A stretch of DNA of 64,000 nt, taken from positions 58,224,864 through 58,288,863 of the forward strand of contig CM077115.1 in NCBI GenBank assembly GCA_039619475.1, written 5' to 3'. This stretch comes from Icerya purchasi (taxonomy: Eukaryota > Arthropoda > Insecta > Hemiptera > Monophlebidae). Made by a program: the position numbers and the translations under genes. The number at the start of each line of letters is the position of its first letter. The first letter of the stretch is position 1. Shown piece after piece: positions 12,735-25,994 of the stretch. The notes below the pieces were generated by a model. That model made no database searches, was not told the origin of the DNA, and saw only the letters and a list, made by a program, of their open reading frames with translations.

Positions 12735-14169
12735 GATACCTTTATTCGAAGTATTTTGCTACTAACATGTTCAGTTAATAAATTATATAGACGAAAGTAA
12801 TTTTAAAACGCCTGAACGTAAAACATTGTATTATTATGGTTCTGCTTTGACAGTAAAAAAAAAAACGAATCTCCAAAATATACTATATTACCTAGTGGAT
12901 GTTATGAAGTGGAAAATGTAGAAGAATATGACAACATTTAATCGACAATATTATTATAAAAAGGTGGGCAAAACAAAGTTAAATTTGTTGCATAGAGCAA
13001 ATATTACACGTAGTTCGCTGGACCACGAACTCCATTATTAAGTTTTGATAATGTGTCACATGTTTTACAACTACAAATAAAATTACACTGATTTAATAGT
13101 AAAAGAATATTGTAATATAACAACAGGCGGATATACAAATGGAACATTGTTTCATCTCATTTATAGCTTTTCTTTAAAAATAATACCCGGAAATTAGATT
13201 TCTGAAAATTTGAAACTGACAATTTATTTTCTTGTAAGTATAGATTACATATCAGAAATAAATGTATACATAAGGGGCTAGAACGATAGTACTGATTTCG
13301 CTAGTGAAGATTTAATTGTCCAGTTCATCATCATGTCAGTAGAAGTTTAAAGCTTTAAAAAATGCCAATCATACATACTGATAAAAGTATAATATAGAGC
13401 ACATTCAAACGGTTCATCAAATTGATGAAAATTATATAAATAGAGGAAAAAATAAAAAAAGTGTTGAATATAAAAAGTATTAGTAGACTGAACTAGTTCA
13501 GTGCTGTGTACAATGGAATATATATTACATATTGATTCTACCAACACAATTGTTGATGAAACATTAACATTATACACAATACATGTATGCAAAGTTCAAA
13601 ATTTGCTCCTAATGCTGAAATATGAATACCTGTTCATCAAGAGAATGTTAGTTGTTTTTCATAAGGTGCAGTAGTGGTAGATTTTTCAACAAATGGACCA
13701 TTATTTCTATCCACATATGAAGTGTGTACACCAGTCAGTAATTACAATTTTTATATGCAAGCTATTATATTCAGCGAATGCCAAATCAGATTATGGCACA
13801 TTCGATCTAAATATAGAAGAACTGACAGTATTTACATAAGAAATTATTGATACAGCATTACAAATTATTAGAATTTCAATTTATATTCCTTTACATTGTA
13901 TGATTGGCTTTGCAGAGTATTATAGATGTGCAAGCGTTCATGTTACTCAAGAACTAGTACTGATCCGTGGAAATGATGATAAAAATGCATTTACCACCAT
14001 TTCCGATAAGACAATTAATGCATCATCTCTAACAGTCGTGTGGCAATTATTGTTTGTTAAATAGATCGATAAAGCATTCACCTATATACATAGTTTTGAT
14101 CATGGTTTCTTTCTCATCAACCGTTTCTCCTCTCTATTACTGTACATAAATGGGCAATTAAACCTACTT
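12735..14169. other. Unassigned stretch, possibly decayed coding DNA at 13300-14060
   Basis: Between 13300 and 14060 base composition is more even and one plus-strand frame gives GAVVVDFSTNGPLFLSTYEV before breaking. It might be old mobile or viral coding DNA, but no family is identifiable. The rest is AT-rich. Confidence 0.3.
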
Positions 14170-15046
14170 CAACTTTAAAATGCCCTAAAGTACACGCGGT
14201 TTACGGCATTTTCATTCGCATGGTACCAGTAATGTCCATTCTCATTGGGCGGATTTCTTAATTTCGACCGAGCACGGAATTTTCTGCCTCGGGAGAAACT
14301 TCGTCTTCGTAGAGTGAGCTTTAAAATCGGCAACTATCTCTTTACGAAATTTTACCATAAATTAAGGTAATTTTTCTTCGAGCATTGCCTCAAAGCACCT
14401 GGATATGTTCCTCGATGTGCTGGGAGCGGTAGCCTCGAAGATGCTTGAAGAGGATTCCATAGCGTCGACCATAGCATCGGCGATGTCGGCTAATTGATTT
14501 AATTTTGTGTCCTTTTGTATTGCGAGGGCCACTTGCATATTTTTTCAAATAGTACGTAATATGGTGTGTCATTGATTGTGCTACCTTCTAACTCTGTTAG
14601 GTATTGCAAGAATTTCGATGTTTTTCTATCACCGAGTTGCTTACGTTCGAGAAGCCGGTTGATTTTTTGTTTCTTGCAAAGCTTACAGACCTTTGATAAG
14701 CTCATTTTTGACCGTTGTATATGGATTCTTTTTAGCCAGCGGACTAATCAAAATGTTTTTTACGTCTGCGGCATATTTAGAATCCAACGCGCTTGTGACG
14801 TAGTCGAATATCCTCTGACGTAATTTTAGACAGAGTAAAGTTTCTTTCGATCAGGGCAAACCCCAAAGCTCGGGGTCGTCGGCGTTGAACGGTGAAATTT
14901 TTGTAACGGTTGATGGTGTTTAGATCCCGCCATCTCATTTGTGTCATCTTGTATACTATCGGAGAAATTTTGCACTCGCGGGTGATAGTGAAATTACGCT
15001 TGTTCACTCGTGGGATCACTGATCTGCGGGTTACTTGAACCAACAT
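14170..15046 (-). pseudogene. Ty3/Gypsy-type LTR retrotransposon gag remnant
   Basis: Overlapping minus-strand frames, broken by frameshifts and stops, contain in order FALIERNFTLSKITSEDIRL (14890-14800), an ELGDRK..KFLQYLTEL segment (14650-14590) that matches insect gypsy Gag, and ADIADAMVDAMES (14480-14440). Last comes a degenerate WYHANENAVNRV stretch (about 14200) corresponding to the C-terminal zinc knuckle with its first Cys lost. No protease, RT, integrase or LTR was found nearby. The GC content is higher than in the flanks. Confidence 0.75.
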
Positions 15047-16539
15047 ACACGAATTACTGCCTAATAAATTTATTTAAAAAACCAATAACAAAAACATAAA
15101 TTAAAAACATAAAAAAAAACAAACTTTCGTAGTCGCGGACATCAAAGATTTACCGATGACTCAGCGTTTTCGCGTCTCGTTTAATTCAATGTCGCTTGAT
15201 CGCGTATCAGCGCAAAACTGAATTAAATGAAGATTATTCTATCTTTATTAATATTAATTCGGAGAGAATAATCTGGAACAGAAAATTCCAGCAAAACGAT
15301 TCGAGAACCGTTGATATTTAAAAAAATGTTTTTTCTTTCGATGACCAAATTTTCAATAATTTTTTTTTTGTGTTGCATCATCGTCTTCAATTGATTATTC
15401 ATTCTTTTTTTTTCGTTTTATGCTGTGTCGTCACACTATCAAAGGAGAATTTCAGAATTATTACGATAAAAAAAAAAAACAAAAAAAAAAGAAGAAAACG
15501 TTATTTTGCAACGAATGACATACGTCAATTAAAACCGATTGTTCCGTAAGATTTATAGGAATACTATCATCACAGGGGAGTGTCCCCGGACGAATCCGAT
15601 GATTGAATTTATTCACAGTGAAAATCGGTTATAGTGACCAACCAATTACAGATATGAATATCATTGAAATCAGCAGAATCGCATAATAAAACTTTATGTT
15701 AATCTCCGTCGGTTATAACAACGTCAGCTATATTTATCATAACCAAAATTTCGGTACAACGATAGTAAGTATTTGTCGCTTATAACAACGTGGCGGAACA
15801 AGATTTACTTGCAAGAGGTTTTTGAAGATAGATTTAACAGAAAAAAAAAAAAAAAAAATTGTACCCTATTCTTTTTTTCTATGAAAAAATAAAGTTTAGA
15901 ACGGTACTGATAATGAACATATTAAAAGCTTATACTGTTAACTAAAATGAAAACCTGTGGTTCAGATCATTACAAAAAGTGTTATAAAAAGACTACTCTC
16001 TACTCATCTCGTTATGATAAAAAAAAAACAAAAATTCCGAATTTCTTAAAAAGTAAGAAAAAACTTCAGTGATTATTCCATACTGATTTAGGTTTTATTT
16101 TTTATCATCCTACCGTTTCATATATAAAGAAAATAATGTAGGGTAGTTACACTTGTGAATGTAGTAAAAAAAAGCAAAACATGTATGGCTCTGACTGCAA
16201 ATAAATAATTTAATCAGTGAAAAGTTATTTCGTGACGTATGTAGTTCACGGAAATTTTATAACGGATCAACTGTAAAATCGAACATTTACAATACTTTAT
16301 TTGATACCGAATGTAACAAGGACAACATTGGTTATCATAACGGCCGGGTTATTCAGCTTTTTCTCGTTCTAACCGATTTATGTTATGTTTATTTCATACT
16401 CAAATTGAAACATTTACACATTAGAATGATCGAATAATTATGATATTTTTTAATTGATCATCGTTTCTTTGCTCACGCACTTAAAGCCTGCGTGAGCTGT
16501 TTTTCTTTTTTAATGGTTTTAAGTTAGATAAAAATCAAA

Positions 16540-16571
<32 letters not shown>

Positions 16572-17929
16572 AGAAAAAAAAGTAGAATCGTAGGTGCAAC
16601 GCAACAATCATTTTCAGATAATTTGGGAGATTTTTGCAATAAACTAATTGCTGGGGGGGGGGGGGGTGCAGTCTGGAGACTGCGCCGATTAATAATTAGT
16701 CAGTGTACTTCGAACTGATCTCTTTTTTTTTTTTTTTTTTTTAAGGTAAATAAATTATTTATCGAGATTAAGTAGAGAAATCGTTCGAGATGACGCTTTG
16801 ACGAATGTTTTTGGCATATACCGCCTTCCCGAAAAATAGGTCAATCTTATATTAAATCCGATTATCAGTAATAGTGAAATTTCATTTTTAATATTTCAAA
16901 CGGATGCGGCTTAAAAGTACGTTGCGTAACTTCATCGAAAATTATTAGAACAGATTAATCCTCGGTTATAAAAATTTGATAGCGATATGTCGGCAATATA
17001 CATCTTATTCGCGCTGGACTTCCAATTATACGTCCCCGCTGGTTATCCACCGATCAGATTCAAACATTTAATCGGATCGTAAACGTCGTTACCCCCCCGT
17101 TTATAACGGCTCTATAAATGGTCGTTATCGTTTTTTGTTTCTTTTTCTCCTTCTCCTGATAACGAATTTATCCGACGGTCTACTATAATGAAAAAAGTAA
17201 GAAGGAACGAACGACAACAAAACGGGGAACAAGACGTTAACGTGATCTAGGAGCTAACTGACGAAGCTGCGGACGTGCGATCGGTGGGTACACTGAAAAA
17301 GACTACACTGCAGTTTAGTGAATAATTTGGTTAATGGCCAAAAGTAAAGGTCGATGCCTTTACTCACGATATATACTCGGCATTCCGAATTTCGAACGTC
17401 TTTACAGCTGCAGGTAAATGTGTCTTTCTGCGACGCGTACTATTTTAGAGTTTTTGGCTGTTGTAGTGGCGAATAGTTAACAAATATTGAGCAGCGGTCT
17501 ACTTCGAAAAGTATTGTTTTATTCTTTTGTCTCGTAACTAGCGGCAGCCGATGTGTACGTGTGAACGTCTGCGCACGCAAACGAACGTTAATAAAGGACA
17601 GCATGTTCTCTAGTAGACGGGACGTTTCGGCAGCACCGATCGCGAACAAGGTAGAAACTGCCGGCCTCCTGTTGTCGTCATTTCGTAATTAATAATTGTT
17701 ATTATTAATGTTAATAACTGACAAGGAATTTTTGACTGGACAGAGTATCGGGTAGGGGCAGAGCATGGAAAAATAATGTTCCCGAATGCGCTGCATCTCA
17801 CGCAGAACTATCATTGTCTTTCAAATAGGATTGTAATTTTAAAAATCGAATAATTCTGCGGAGAGAACGAAAATTTAAAGTTCTGTAAATGTATAAAAAT
17901 TAAGAATTCGTAAGCGTCTACGTAAAACA
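15047..17929. other. Unassigned stretch with GC-richer patch at 16960-17810
   Basis: Contains poly-G (16652-16666), poly-T (16723-16742) and the (GAAA)n tract. The 16960-17810 patch is less AT-rich but has only short unrecognised minus-strand frames (17440-17801). Confidence 0.5.
16538..16573 (+). repeat. (GAAA)n microsatellite
   Basis: About eight units of GAAA followed by an A-rich run. Confidence 0.95.
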
Positions 17930-18560
17930 ATAAAAATGTTTGTAGACCTTTTCGAGCGGTAAGTAATGAAATTAAAAGGAATACTAGTCGAAAATTAGAA
18001 TGGCGGAAATATTTTTTTAACAGTGTGGAATAAAAGGCCGATTGGAAAAGGCTGAACATTCAAATCATGGTCAAAGTATGTGAGCGGGAGAACACATAGT
18101 GAAGAGGACAAAATGAAATATAAGTGATAAAGCAAATAGACCAAAATTGAGCGACGATAAGTAGCCGAAATTGTGAAGAGTGGAAAAGTATATGAACGAG
18201 GAGAAAGAGGTGGTTGAATAGAGAGATTAAATACGGTCGGAATCGAAAAAGAATGGGGATTGAACCATAGTCTGGAATGAGTCGTTTAAGAAAAGAAGTG
18301 TGAACTGCGAACGGTCTCAGTGCAATTAGAAATGAAGAAACGGGCTAATACTGAAACTTATTATTCTCAGTGTCTGCTAGGAATCCCGCAAGAAATCGAT
18401 CTCGATCGAGTGAAAGAGGAAAAGGTCTTATATAAGGGAGCATTATGTAAGATTCGGAAAAGGAAGAATCGTAATCCGATCGGGCACTATGAGAATTTTA
18501 TGGAAAAAGCCCCGCGTTACCATTCTAATTAAGGGCATTTCCTTTTCTGTGAATAATTCT
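17930..18560 (-). mobile_element. 3' domain fragment of the same non-LTR family, minus
   Basis: Read on the minus strand, broken frames give a SIQPPLSPRSYTF segment (compare YLSVQPSLPSNIW at 26.2 kb), then FSLFQSAFYSTLLKKYF (compare ECPSLSVERDILYSYLLKL). This order matches the end of the family's ORF2 after RNase H. It is short and contains stops. It lies 1.2 kb beyond the end of the copy at 19790-22260 and could be a second insertion or a rearranged part of it. Confidence 0.5.
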
Positions 18561-19789
18561 TGCACATCATTTTAGATGCTGTTTATTTAAATGTGAATGC
18601 ACTGAAAATCCATGTCCTTCAACTGCAGATTTAACGCTTTGATTCTACACCATATTAGCGTACTTTTCTTTGTAGTTAAGTCAAATGACACAATTCTGCA
18701 TCACAAAATTAAGTTCACAGCAAGGTCTCCGCGGTTAACTGTTAATTGTTCGCTTCTAAAGATTAGAGACCATCATTTCACAACCGCGTCTTTCAGCACG
18801 ATCCCCTTTATCAAACTGTTCCTTTTCGTACTCCTTATCTTACCATCCGTCTGTCGGATGTATTTTCCTGCAATGAACCATGTATTATGCCAAGTCAAAT
18901 AAAACGAAAAGGAATGGAAACTTACAATGCCCGGGTAGTAGTACTGTGTGAGATGCTAATCATTTGCAATTCTTACAGAAGAATTAGTTTTAATTGACCA
19001 TTTTATTCTTCTCAAGGTACTAAGAGGACCTACCGTTGCCATTTTTGTACAAGGTGTCATGGGTAAATTCGATCTGCAGGAATTCAGAGTTTCGTTCATA
19101 TTGCTTAGTTTGTGACACTGAGAAATAAAAATGTTGCCTAGTCTATATATTTCATAAAAACTGGATTTCACAGCGCAACTGATATAAACATACAACTAGT
19201 AAAAGGAGGAAATTGGTATTTCCCGAAAACGCAGTGATTGCCTGTTGCAACGATGCGGTTTAGATGGACTGAGAATTCTGGAAGAACTACATCGCCGCCA
19301 TCGAACAATCTGGCACAGTCAGCGTAGATGAAATTTCTGGAAAAATCGTTAATGAAGGATAGATTTTAACGTGTGAATAAACAATTTTGATTAGTTTTCG
19401 AGATCCAAGAGGAAGTTAGTTTCCGTCTCGTGGACAAATGGAGACACGGTGACTTTGCATGGGATGAGGTTAGATTTCGCTCTTCCGATATTCGGATTTG
19501 CGATCATCGATGGGATCCTATCGATGATCTTTGATTACTATAAAGAAATCAGGAATCTGTGTACTGACACATATTTTTTAATTTTAGAATTAGAAATAAT
19601 GAAGAAAACTATTCTCGCTCCGAAAGCATATATCACCTTGACGTCTATTGGAGGATTTCGTAGAAATTATGCGTTAATATGATGCAAGCACGATGTATTG
19701 TTGTTTGAGAAATAGAGAAAAATAATTAAAATATTAATACAGTAGCTCTTCCGTAATTTAAAAAACAAAATTTATTTCCAGGTCTCTGT

Positions 19790-22260
19790 AGTTGATGTTT
19801 ATTTCATTTGTCTCTCCCTTTTTATTTCTTTTTTAGGCTCGTGTCAAACAATAGGGGAGAGAAGAGTAGTTGATTATATTTTAATCCGATCAGACATCAA
19901 AGAAACAGATAGGAATAATATGCGGGTAAGAAAAGGGCAGAATGTAAAAAGTGTTATAAGAAGCAAAACCTCGGCAAACTCGAGTACGGAGCAGAGCGCT
20001 CTGCAGAAAGAGATTGGCAATGATCCAAGTCACAAACACCTTTATCATTTCAATAAAGAGGGCAGTGAGGGAAGGAACGCAACAAAAAACCGAAAACAAG
20101 AGGAAGGTAGTAAAGAACACAAACGAATAATGAAGACAACAGCGAATGGCGAAGTGAGGAAAACAAAAGCAAGCACGGATTAGCAGCAAGACACTAGGTT
20201 GAACAGTCCGATGAAATGAATAATTATTAGAAAAAGAGGAAGCGCATATAGCCGGTACTGTAATCTGCGATGAAGAATTTTACACAGTACGAAATTAGAG
20301 GATGGGATTTTTCTTAAGAAACGAGGTGGGAGGGAGTAACAACGGTGTCAAAGAATCTGCCGCTTCATTGACAGAGAGGAAAGAAAATGTATCAGTAAGC
20401 GTATACGGAGAATAATGAAGTCGCAAGAATGATTAAGGAGCAAAGATAATCAAACATATGGAATAAAAGCGATTAGAAGCAAAGAAAATGATGGCACGTA
20501 GGATAGTCATTAACGCGGCTGTGAATATAGAACAAAGAGAAGAAAGACGAAAAGATTACGACAGGTTGAAATTTGGAAAGATAACAGAAGCTCTCTAGCA
20601 CCATCAGGTTCTATCGAAACATCAAGAAAACGGGGTTACATGAATAGGAAGTAGTGAACTGATAGTCGGAATTTTGAAAGTGAAGATATTAGGAAGATGG
20701 CGTGGATCGGCGAAGTTGAAGGGAAAGAATGGGATGTTATTAGAGCACGCTATGTATAGTCAAAATGAACTAAGACGAAGAGAAATAAGAGATAAGATAA
20801 GGATTTTCTTAAAAGTACATAAGTTTTTAGATATCGAGAGGTAGGAATAGATAAAAGTAAAGAACGTAAGCGACAGACGTTTAGCAAGAGAAATGATAGA
20901 CTAAATAAGATTTGTGAATAGACAGGGACAGTGTATTAAATTCAGGTCAGAACTGCTGGAATTGAAGCGGATTTGAAGGTACTAAGCGCGCCAATCGAAG
21001 ATACGAATTTTGGATTAAACTTAATTTAGCAAGTTGGAACTTACAGCCGTAGATAAAAGAACGATAGTTAAAAATGTAGAACGGATAATGAACACTTATG
21101 GAGAGAGGTAATAATGTAGGGTTACCACTCCTTTTAGATGACGCCAGGGCTTTCAGAAAGTTTAGCCTTTTAGTAGAGAAGAAAAAGAAAGATATTATGT
21201 TCTATGAAGAATAAACGACTATCAAGAAAGATACTAAAATAACTAAAACGATTAACTTGAGAATGAAACGTACTATTTAAGGATATATTGACAATATACA
21301 GCATAAGAAGACAAAGAAGGAGAAATCGGAAGGTTAATTGAGGACAGCAAATATTCCAGCGCATGGGGAGCGACACGTTAAGTACTTCATAGGGTGTTAC
21401 GATATCACGAGAAAATAAAGAGAATGAATTTACAGGAAGAGAAGCTGTGCTACTAGTATAGGTATTAAAAAGACTAGAACTGAGCGGAAAACCTCGAGGA
21501 GAACTGCAAAAAACCTTTTTCGAAACGCGAAAAAAAAAAAAGGAAAGGTCAGGGGAATAGATCGATTCGTCGTTAAATCAATAATAAGGAAAGTGAACTG
21601 GTATGTTAATCGCGGTCACTTTATTTCTCGAGGCTGATAAATGAGCATTATTAAGGGCACAGGAAACATCAGTGAAGAAAGCAGAGGTGTAATTATTTTA
21701 AATAAAATATTTGTATGTTCGATAAAAAAAGCAAAAGTCCAACACGATCAGCAGGGTCAATATAAAGTCGAAAATATCTTCAAACATTTTCCTGATTTAG
21801 CTAAGGAAATGGGAATGATAATAAAAGATTTCCAGGATAAGGAGTTCTAGAAAAGAAAGAATTTAAAAGATTGAGGAGGTTGTTCAGACGGTGTTTTCGG
21901 GGGCCAGATAAAATATATATCGTCAAGTCCCAGAGTAGGGCTAGACGATTTTGAAAGAACAAACTTTAATTCATTAATTTTGGAGGCAAAAGTTATGAAA
22001 TGGGAAGGAAAATTTTGCGGTAATTGATCGGAATATAATCTATTAAAAGAAGGTACGTAAGCAGGGGCGACAAGATCAATAGAAGGAATTAGGCTATCAG
22101 CAGAAATAATGAAGTTGTAAGGATATTTAGAGGATGGGAATGTGAAAGATCTAGCCAATTTCCAAGCTTGTAAATGCAGAAAAGGAAGAACGAAAATTCT
22201 TCCAGGAGGACTTCTTTGAAGCGTTGAGAATAAACCTGGCTTTTGCATTAGCCAGTTATG
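19790..22260 (-). mobile_element. Decayed non-LTR retrotransposon, pyrimidine-rich family, minus copy
   Basis: The sense strand is the minus strand. At 22248-21847 one open frame holds the start of the RT fingers (ITFASKINELKFVLSKSSS, GLDDI). Further left the frames are shattered, but ILRIRLLIHFLSSLN (RNase H end, about 20380) and EAADSLTPLLLPPTSFLRKI with PSSN (about 20330) match the copies at 26.0 and 30.6 kb. The YxDD palm box is not recognisable. Open frames on the plus strand here (for example 19920-20183) are shadows. Confidence 0.7.
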
Positions 22261-22440
22261 AGCTAAAAAATATTTTTTTGTAAGATTAGAACAAAAGGTT
22301 CTAAAAATAACGCCACATTGCTAATTCCAGCGCAGAGATGAGGCTGAATTACGGTGATTAGATGGTACAAGATGACGATCAAAAGAAGATAATAGGAGAG
22401 CAGAGACACGGTGTTCCTACATTAGAAGGGGATTTAAATA

Positions 22441-23370
22441 GTGTTGTCTGCTATAGTAGCTGATCAATTTAGTGACTACTTTATGCGTTCAGTAGAACAA
22501 CATAGACACAAATGTCACATTCGGTTATTGAATATGAACTCTGATAATTTCATCTTGTCTTCCTTTTATATTCCACCTGCTAATAAATCCCAAATAGAAA
22601 TAATAATTAACGATCTAAAAGTTTATAAGGCACCTGGATGGGATGAAATTAGGGTGCAAGATATTAAACATAACTCAAATATCTTTATTCCTATTTTGAC
22701 TAACATGGTCAACTATTCCATAAAGGAAGCTAACACTCCAGACGGGCTTACCAAAGGTATTGTTAGACCGATATATAAAAAAGGAGTGAAAAATCAATTT
22801 GAAAATTACCGACCAATAACAATAACATCTGTAATAGCTAAAATCTTAGAACACTACATTGATAAACATTTAAGAAATGATATGGAAAAAAACAACTTAC
22901 TATATGAAAATCAACACGGTTTTAGAGAAAAAAGATCCACGATAACATTATTGAGAACGATTGTAAATAATATTAATACAGGACTATCGATGGGGAATCA
23001 GTTTTTAATCTCATTACTATTTGATGGTTCTTTTCTGTTTACGGTTTTGTTAGTTTTTGACTTTGTCGTGTCCTTCCTGGATTTTAGGCTCTCACTGATC
23101 ATGCTTTATTTCGATTATAAATATTAAGCTGTCTGCATATATTGGTATTCAGATGCGTATTACGCGGCATTTTTTTATTTTTTTGGCATACATATATATG
23201 CTATTACTTTAATATAAATAATGCTAAGAGTCTGTTATTATTGTTAGTTTCGAAATAATTTAAGTTAGTTTTAATTTATTGTACTATATACCTATTATAA
23301 TAAACGTTGATAAGAGTGTTGGGCACTCACACAACGGGCATATTTGCCCTGTGAGACCCACAACTTATTC

Positions 23371-23403
<33 letters not shown>
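22441..23403 (+). mobile_element. Internally deleted non-LTR retrotransposon with poly(A) tail
   Basis: A 228-codon frame (22441-23127) has the RT fingers of a Jockey/CR1-like element: DLKVYKAPGWDEIRVQDIKH, IVRPIYKKG, ENYRPITITSVIAKILE and LLYENQHGFREKRST. After LSMGNQ the frame leaves RT similarity, so the palm with the catalytic Asp box is deleted. A 3' UTR follows with TTGGGCACTCACACAACGGG and GGGCATATTTGCCCTGTGAG, ending in a 30-bp poly(A) at 23374-23403. The long intact frame and tail suggest a younger insertion than its neighbours, of a different family. Confidence 0.85.
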
Positions 23404-23406
<3 letters not shown>

Positions 23407-23639
23407 AGAAAAGCTCTAGAGATATTGAGACAAATTTTTTTTTTACTTAGTGAAAAGAAGTTTAAACGTATGTTCGGAAGCTTTTCGAAAGTTGAATTAA
23501 CAAACGTCTCGTTTGGTGACTCGAGCAGAGCAATCTGTTACCTTAACAATATGTTCGATTTTTGTCCTGAACGTGGTTCACCAAACTGTCTCAACATGTT
23601 TCTATCGGACGTTTATATATGTCATCTATTAATAAAAAA

Positions 23640-25490
23640 TTCTTAATTGCTGCTCTCGTCAACATATTAATTATTATCGGTAACGTTCACTTTCCCACAC
23701 TCTTTGACATAGTGTGCTCTTAATTAAAAATTCCTGCCCACTTTGCTTCTCTTATTATCACTCTTTTTCAATGCTGAACTGTAACTCTTTCTTCTCCTTT
23801 CTACTACATTGCATTATGGTTAATCTTTCGAGATCTATCTTAAGAATTCCGTCATAGAACATGCGCTCTTTAATATTTACGTTATTAAAATCATTCTATT
23901 CCTCTTAACTTTGCTTTTCTTTGCCGGCGATGTGTGCCATCTACTTCCCCGATCACAATATTTCGTATGTTAACTCCTCCGTCTTTAAAGTTCTTTAATA
24001 GTAATAGAAATGGGCTCTTTCTAATGTCCATCTCTTTATTTCTTCACCTAAAAACCTTCGGCTGTTGTCTTTACTTTTCGTCCTTTTGATGCTTCTTTTA
24101 TTAGTCATAAAATGGCGTCCCAATTCCTAAACTTATTTAGAAATCTTTCTTGACAGCCGCCTTTCCTTTTTCGCAATCACATTAATCCTCTCTCAAAAAA
24201 TTCAATCTGTTAAAGCCGTTTCTCGTACTAATTGGAAAGGCAATCCCCCTGTATCTTACTCATGTTTTATAAATCCTTTATCCGTTCTAGACTGGATTAC
24301 TGTTGCTTTATTTATGGAAATTACTACAGGTCTCTTCTTTTAAAATTAAACTGCATTCGAAGTACCTGTCTTCGTCTCTGCCTTGGTGAGATTTACCCTG
24401 ATTCCGGATATCCTCGCTGAATTCCATACTTCTCCTCTCATTACTCATAGATACCCTATTGCCTATTTATTCTTTTCTTCGCTTGTTTCTTCTTACTGCT
24501 CTATCTTCACCAATTTTATCCCCCTTATATTTTTTTTCATCTTCTTCAATTTGCACTATATATATTTTTATAGTGACGATAAACTTGCTTATTTCTCGTT
24601 CAGTTTTTCCTTTATTCTGTTAAATGTCTTTTTTCACCGATCTGTTCTAAATCTGTTCCTCAGCGTGTCGCCGAAATTGAATTTTCCATTGCTTTAAGTT
24701 CTCTCTTTCCTACGCGAACTACTTTTTATGTTGACCGGTCCAAAGGGCCAAATGAAGTTAGTTCTGTCTTTTTCTGCTCTGCCTTTTTCCGTCCTGCCTT
24801 CAATTAGATTCTGGATCTTTTAAACTTTCTTCCATTTACTTCTATGCCAAATTTATTGAAATTCTACGCGCTGTTCTCTTTATTTCCTCATTATTGATTT
24901 TTCATAAAGTATTCGTAATTTCGAACTCTAAAAGTGCTTTACGGCCTATAATTTTCCTGCTTCTTCTTCCGATTCTGTAATACTTCTCATGCGCTCTCTC
25001 ATTCATGATCTATTCCTCCTTCATTCGATCGAGATCGATCTGCTGTGGATCCCCCCTGGTGTCATTTAGGCATTGAGTGTAATGAATTAGTGGGAATATT
25101 CATTAGCCCGTTCTTTCGTTTACAGTGACATTTTTTGGCTCATTATATTGTTCTTTTTTCCTTAAATGGCATATACCAGCCATGACTCTATTCTTATTCA
25201 TTTTCTAATCTTGCCTCTTTTTACCTCTCTATTCGGCCATCTCTTGATTCTCGTCCATAGTTTTCTAGATACTTGTCCTCTCTTAAACGTTCCACAATCT
25301 CGGTCATTTTTGTCGCCACCGTTGCTTTAATTGTAGCTTCCTTCCTGCTTCATTTTCTCGGTTTTCATCTGCTTCTGCATCATTCTGTACATTTCATCTC
25401 TCTTCCATATACCTTCCTTGTGATGGCCTGATATCATGTTTTATTTGAATGTTTCACTTTTTCTGCTGAACCATTATCCTTCCACTTGGC
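23640..25490 (+). mobile_element. Non-LTR retrotransposon fragment: RT thumb, RNase H and 3' domain
   Basis: Plus-strand pieces in order are MFYKSFIRSRLDYCCFIYGN and LNCIRSTCLRLCLGE (24260-24390, RT thumb). Then FYVDRSKGPNEV (about 24725) is the first RNase H motif with its Asp, DPPWCHLGIECNELVG (about 25050) is the W-x-PSH-x-GI-x-GNE motif, and ECFTFSAEPLSFHLAS (25440-25490) is the 3' domain. The frame is broken repeatedly. The sense strand is strikingly T+C-rich. 5' truncation occurs somewhere after 23404. Confidence 0.75.
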
Positions 25491-25994
25491 GAGTTCAAAT
25501 AAACAAAAAAAAACAAGCGCAGATAAAAATAAAAATTATAAACGGATCGTACCGATCATTACGCGAAAAAGTTTTTATTATTTATTCCCCTATTCTTTTA
25601 AGATTATCGAAAGGTTTTTGTTTTTTTGTTTGTGGGGGGGGGGGGGGGTCGTCAACAGGGGGACCTTTACCCAGAAACAATTAGAGACGGGGGAGCAGAC
25701 AATTGTATCTTGATACGGTATCAAATGTTGTTAAGAGGGAGGAACAAATGATAGGAACGACGTGATCAGAAGGAAAAGGTGGGATACAAGAGGCGCAATA
25801 TGGAGTAGGAAGACCGAGTATCAATAAGATGGAATATGGAACGCTCAATAGAAAGAGATGAACACTTAATAAACAATCGCAAACACATGTGGTAAAATAG
25901 TTTATTTACGCGTCATTTTATTTTTATTTTCTATTCAATTCCACCGCCCTTTATGTCTAAATCAATTAAATCTCGGAATTATCTTGGACTTCAT

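Noticed and set aside
13300..14060. Possible viral or nuclear gene remnant
   Set aside because: Only one short readable segment; no motif could be tied to a family, so it is left as unassigned.
19890..20189. Open frames on both strands of the same stretch
   Set aside because: They lie within the decayed minus-strand retrotransposon copy. The plus-strand frame is a shadow, and the minus-strand frame does not keep the family's order.
23344..23646. Frame beginning MPCETHN with a poly-Lys run
   Set aside because: It reads through the poly(A) tail of the retrotransposon at 22441-23403 into unrelated DNA.
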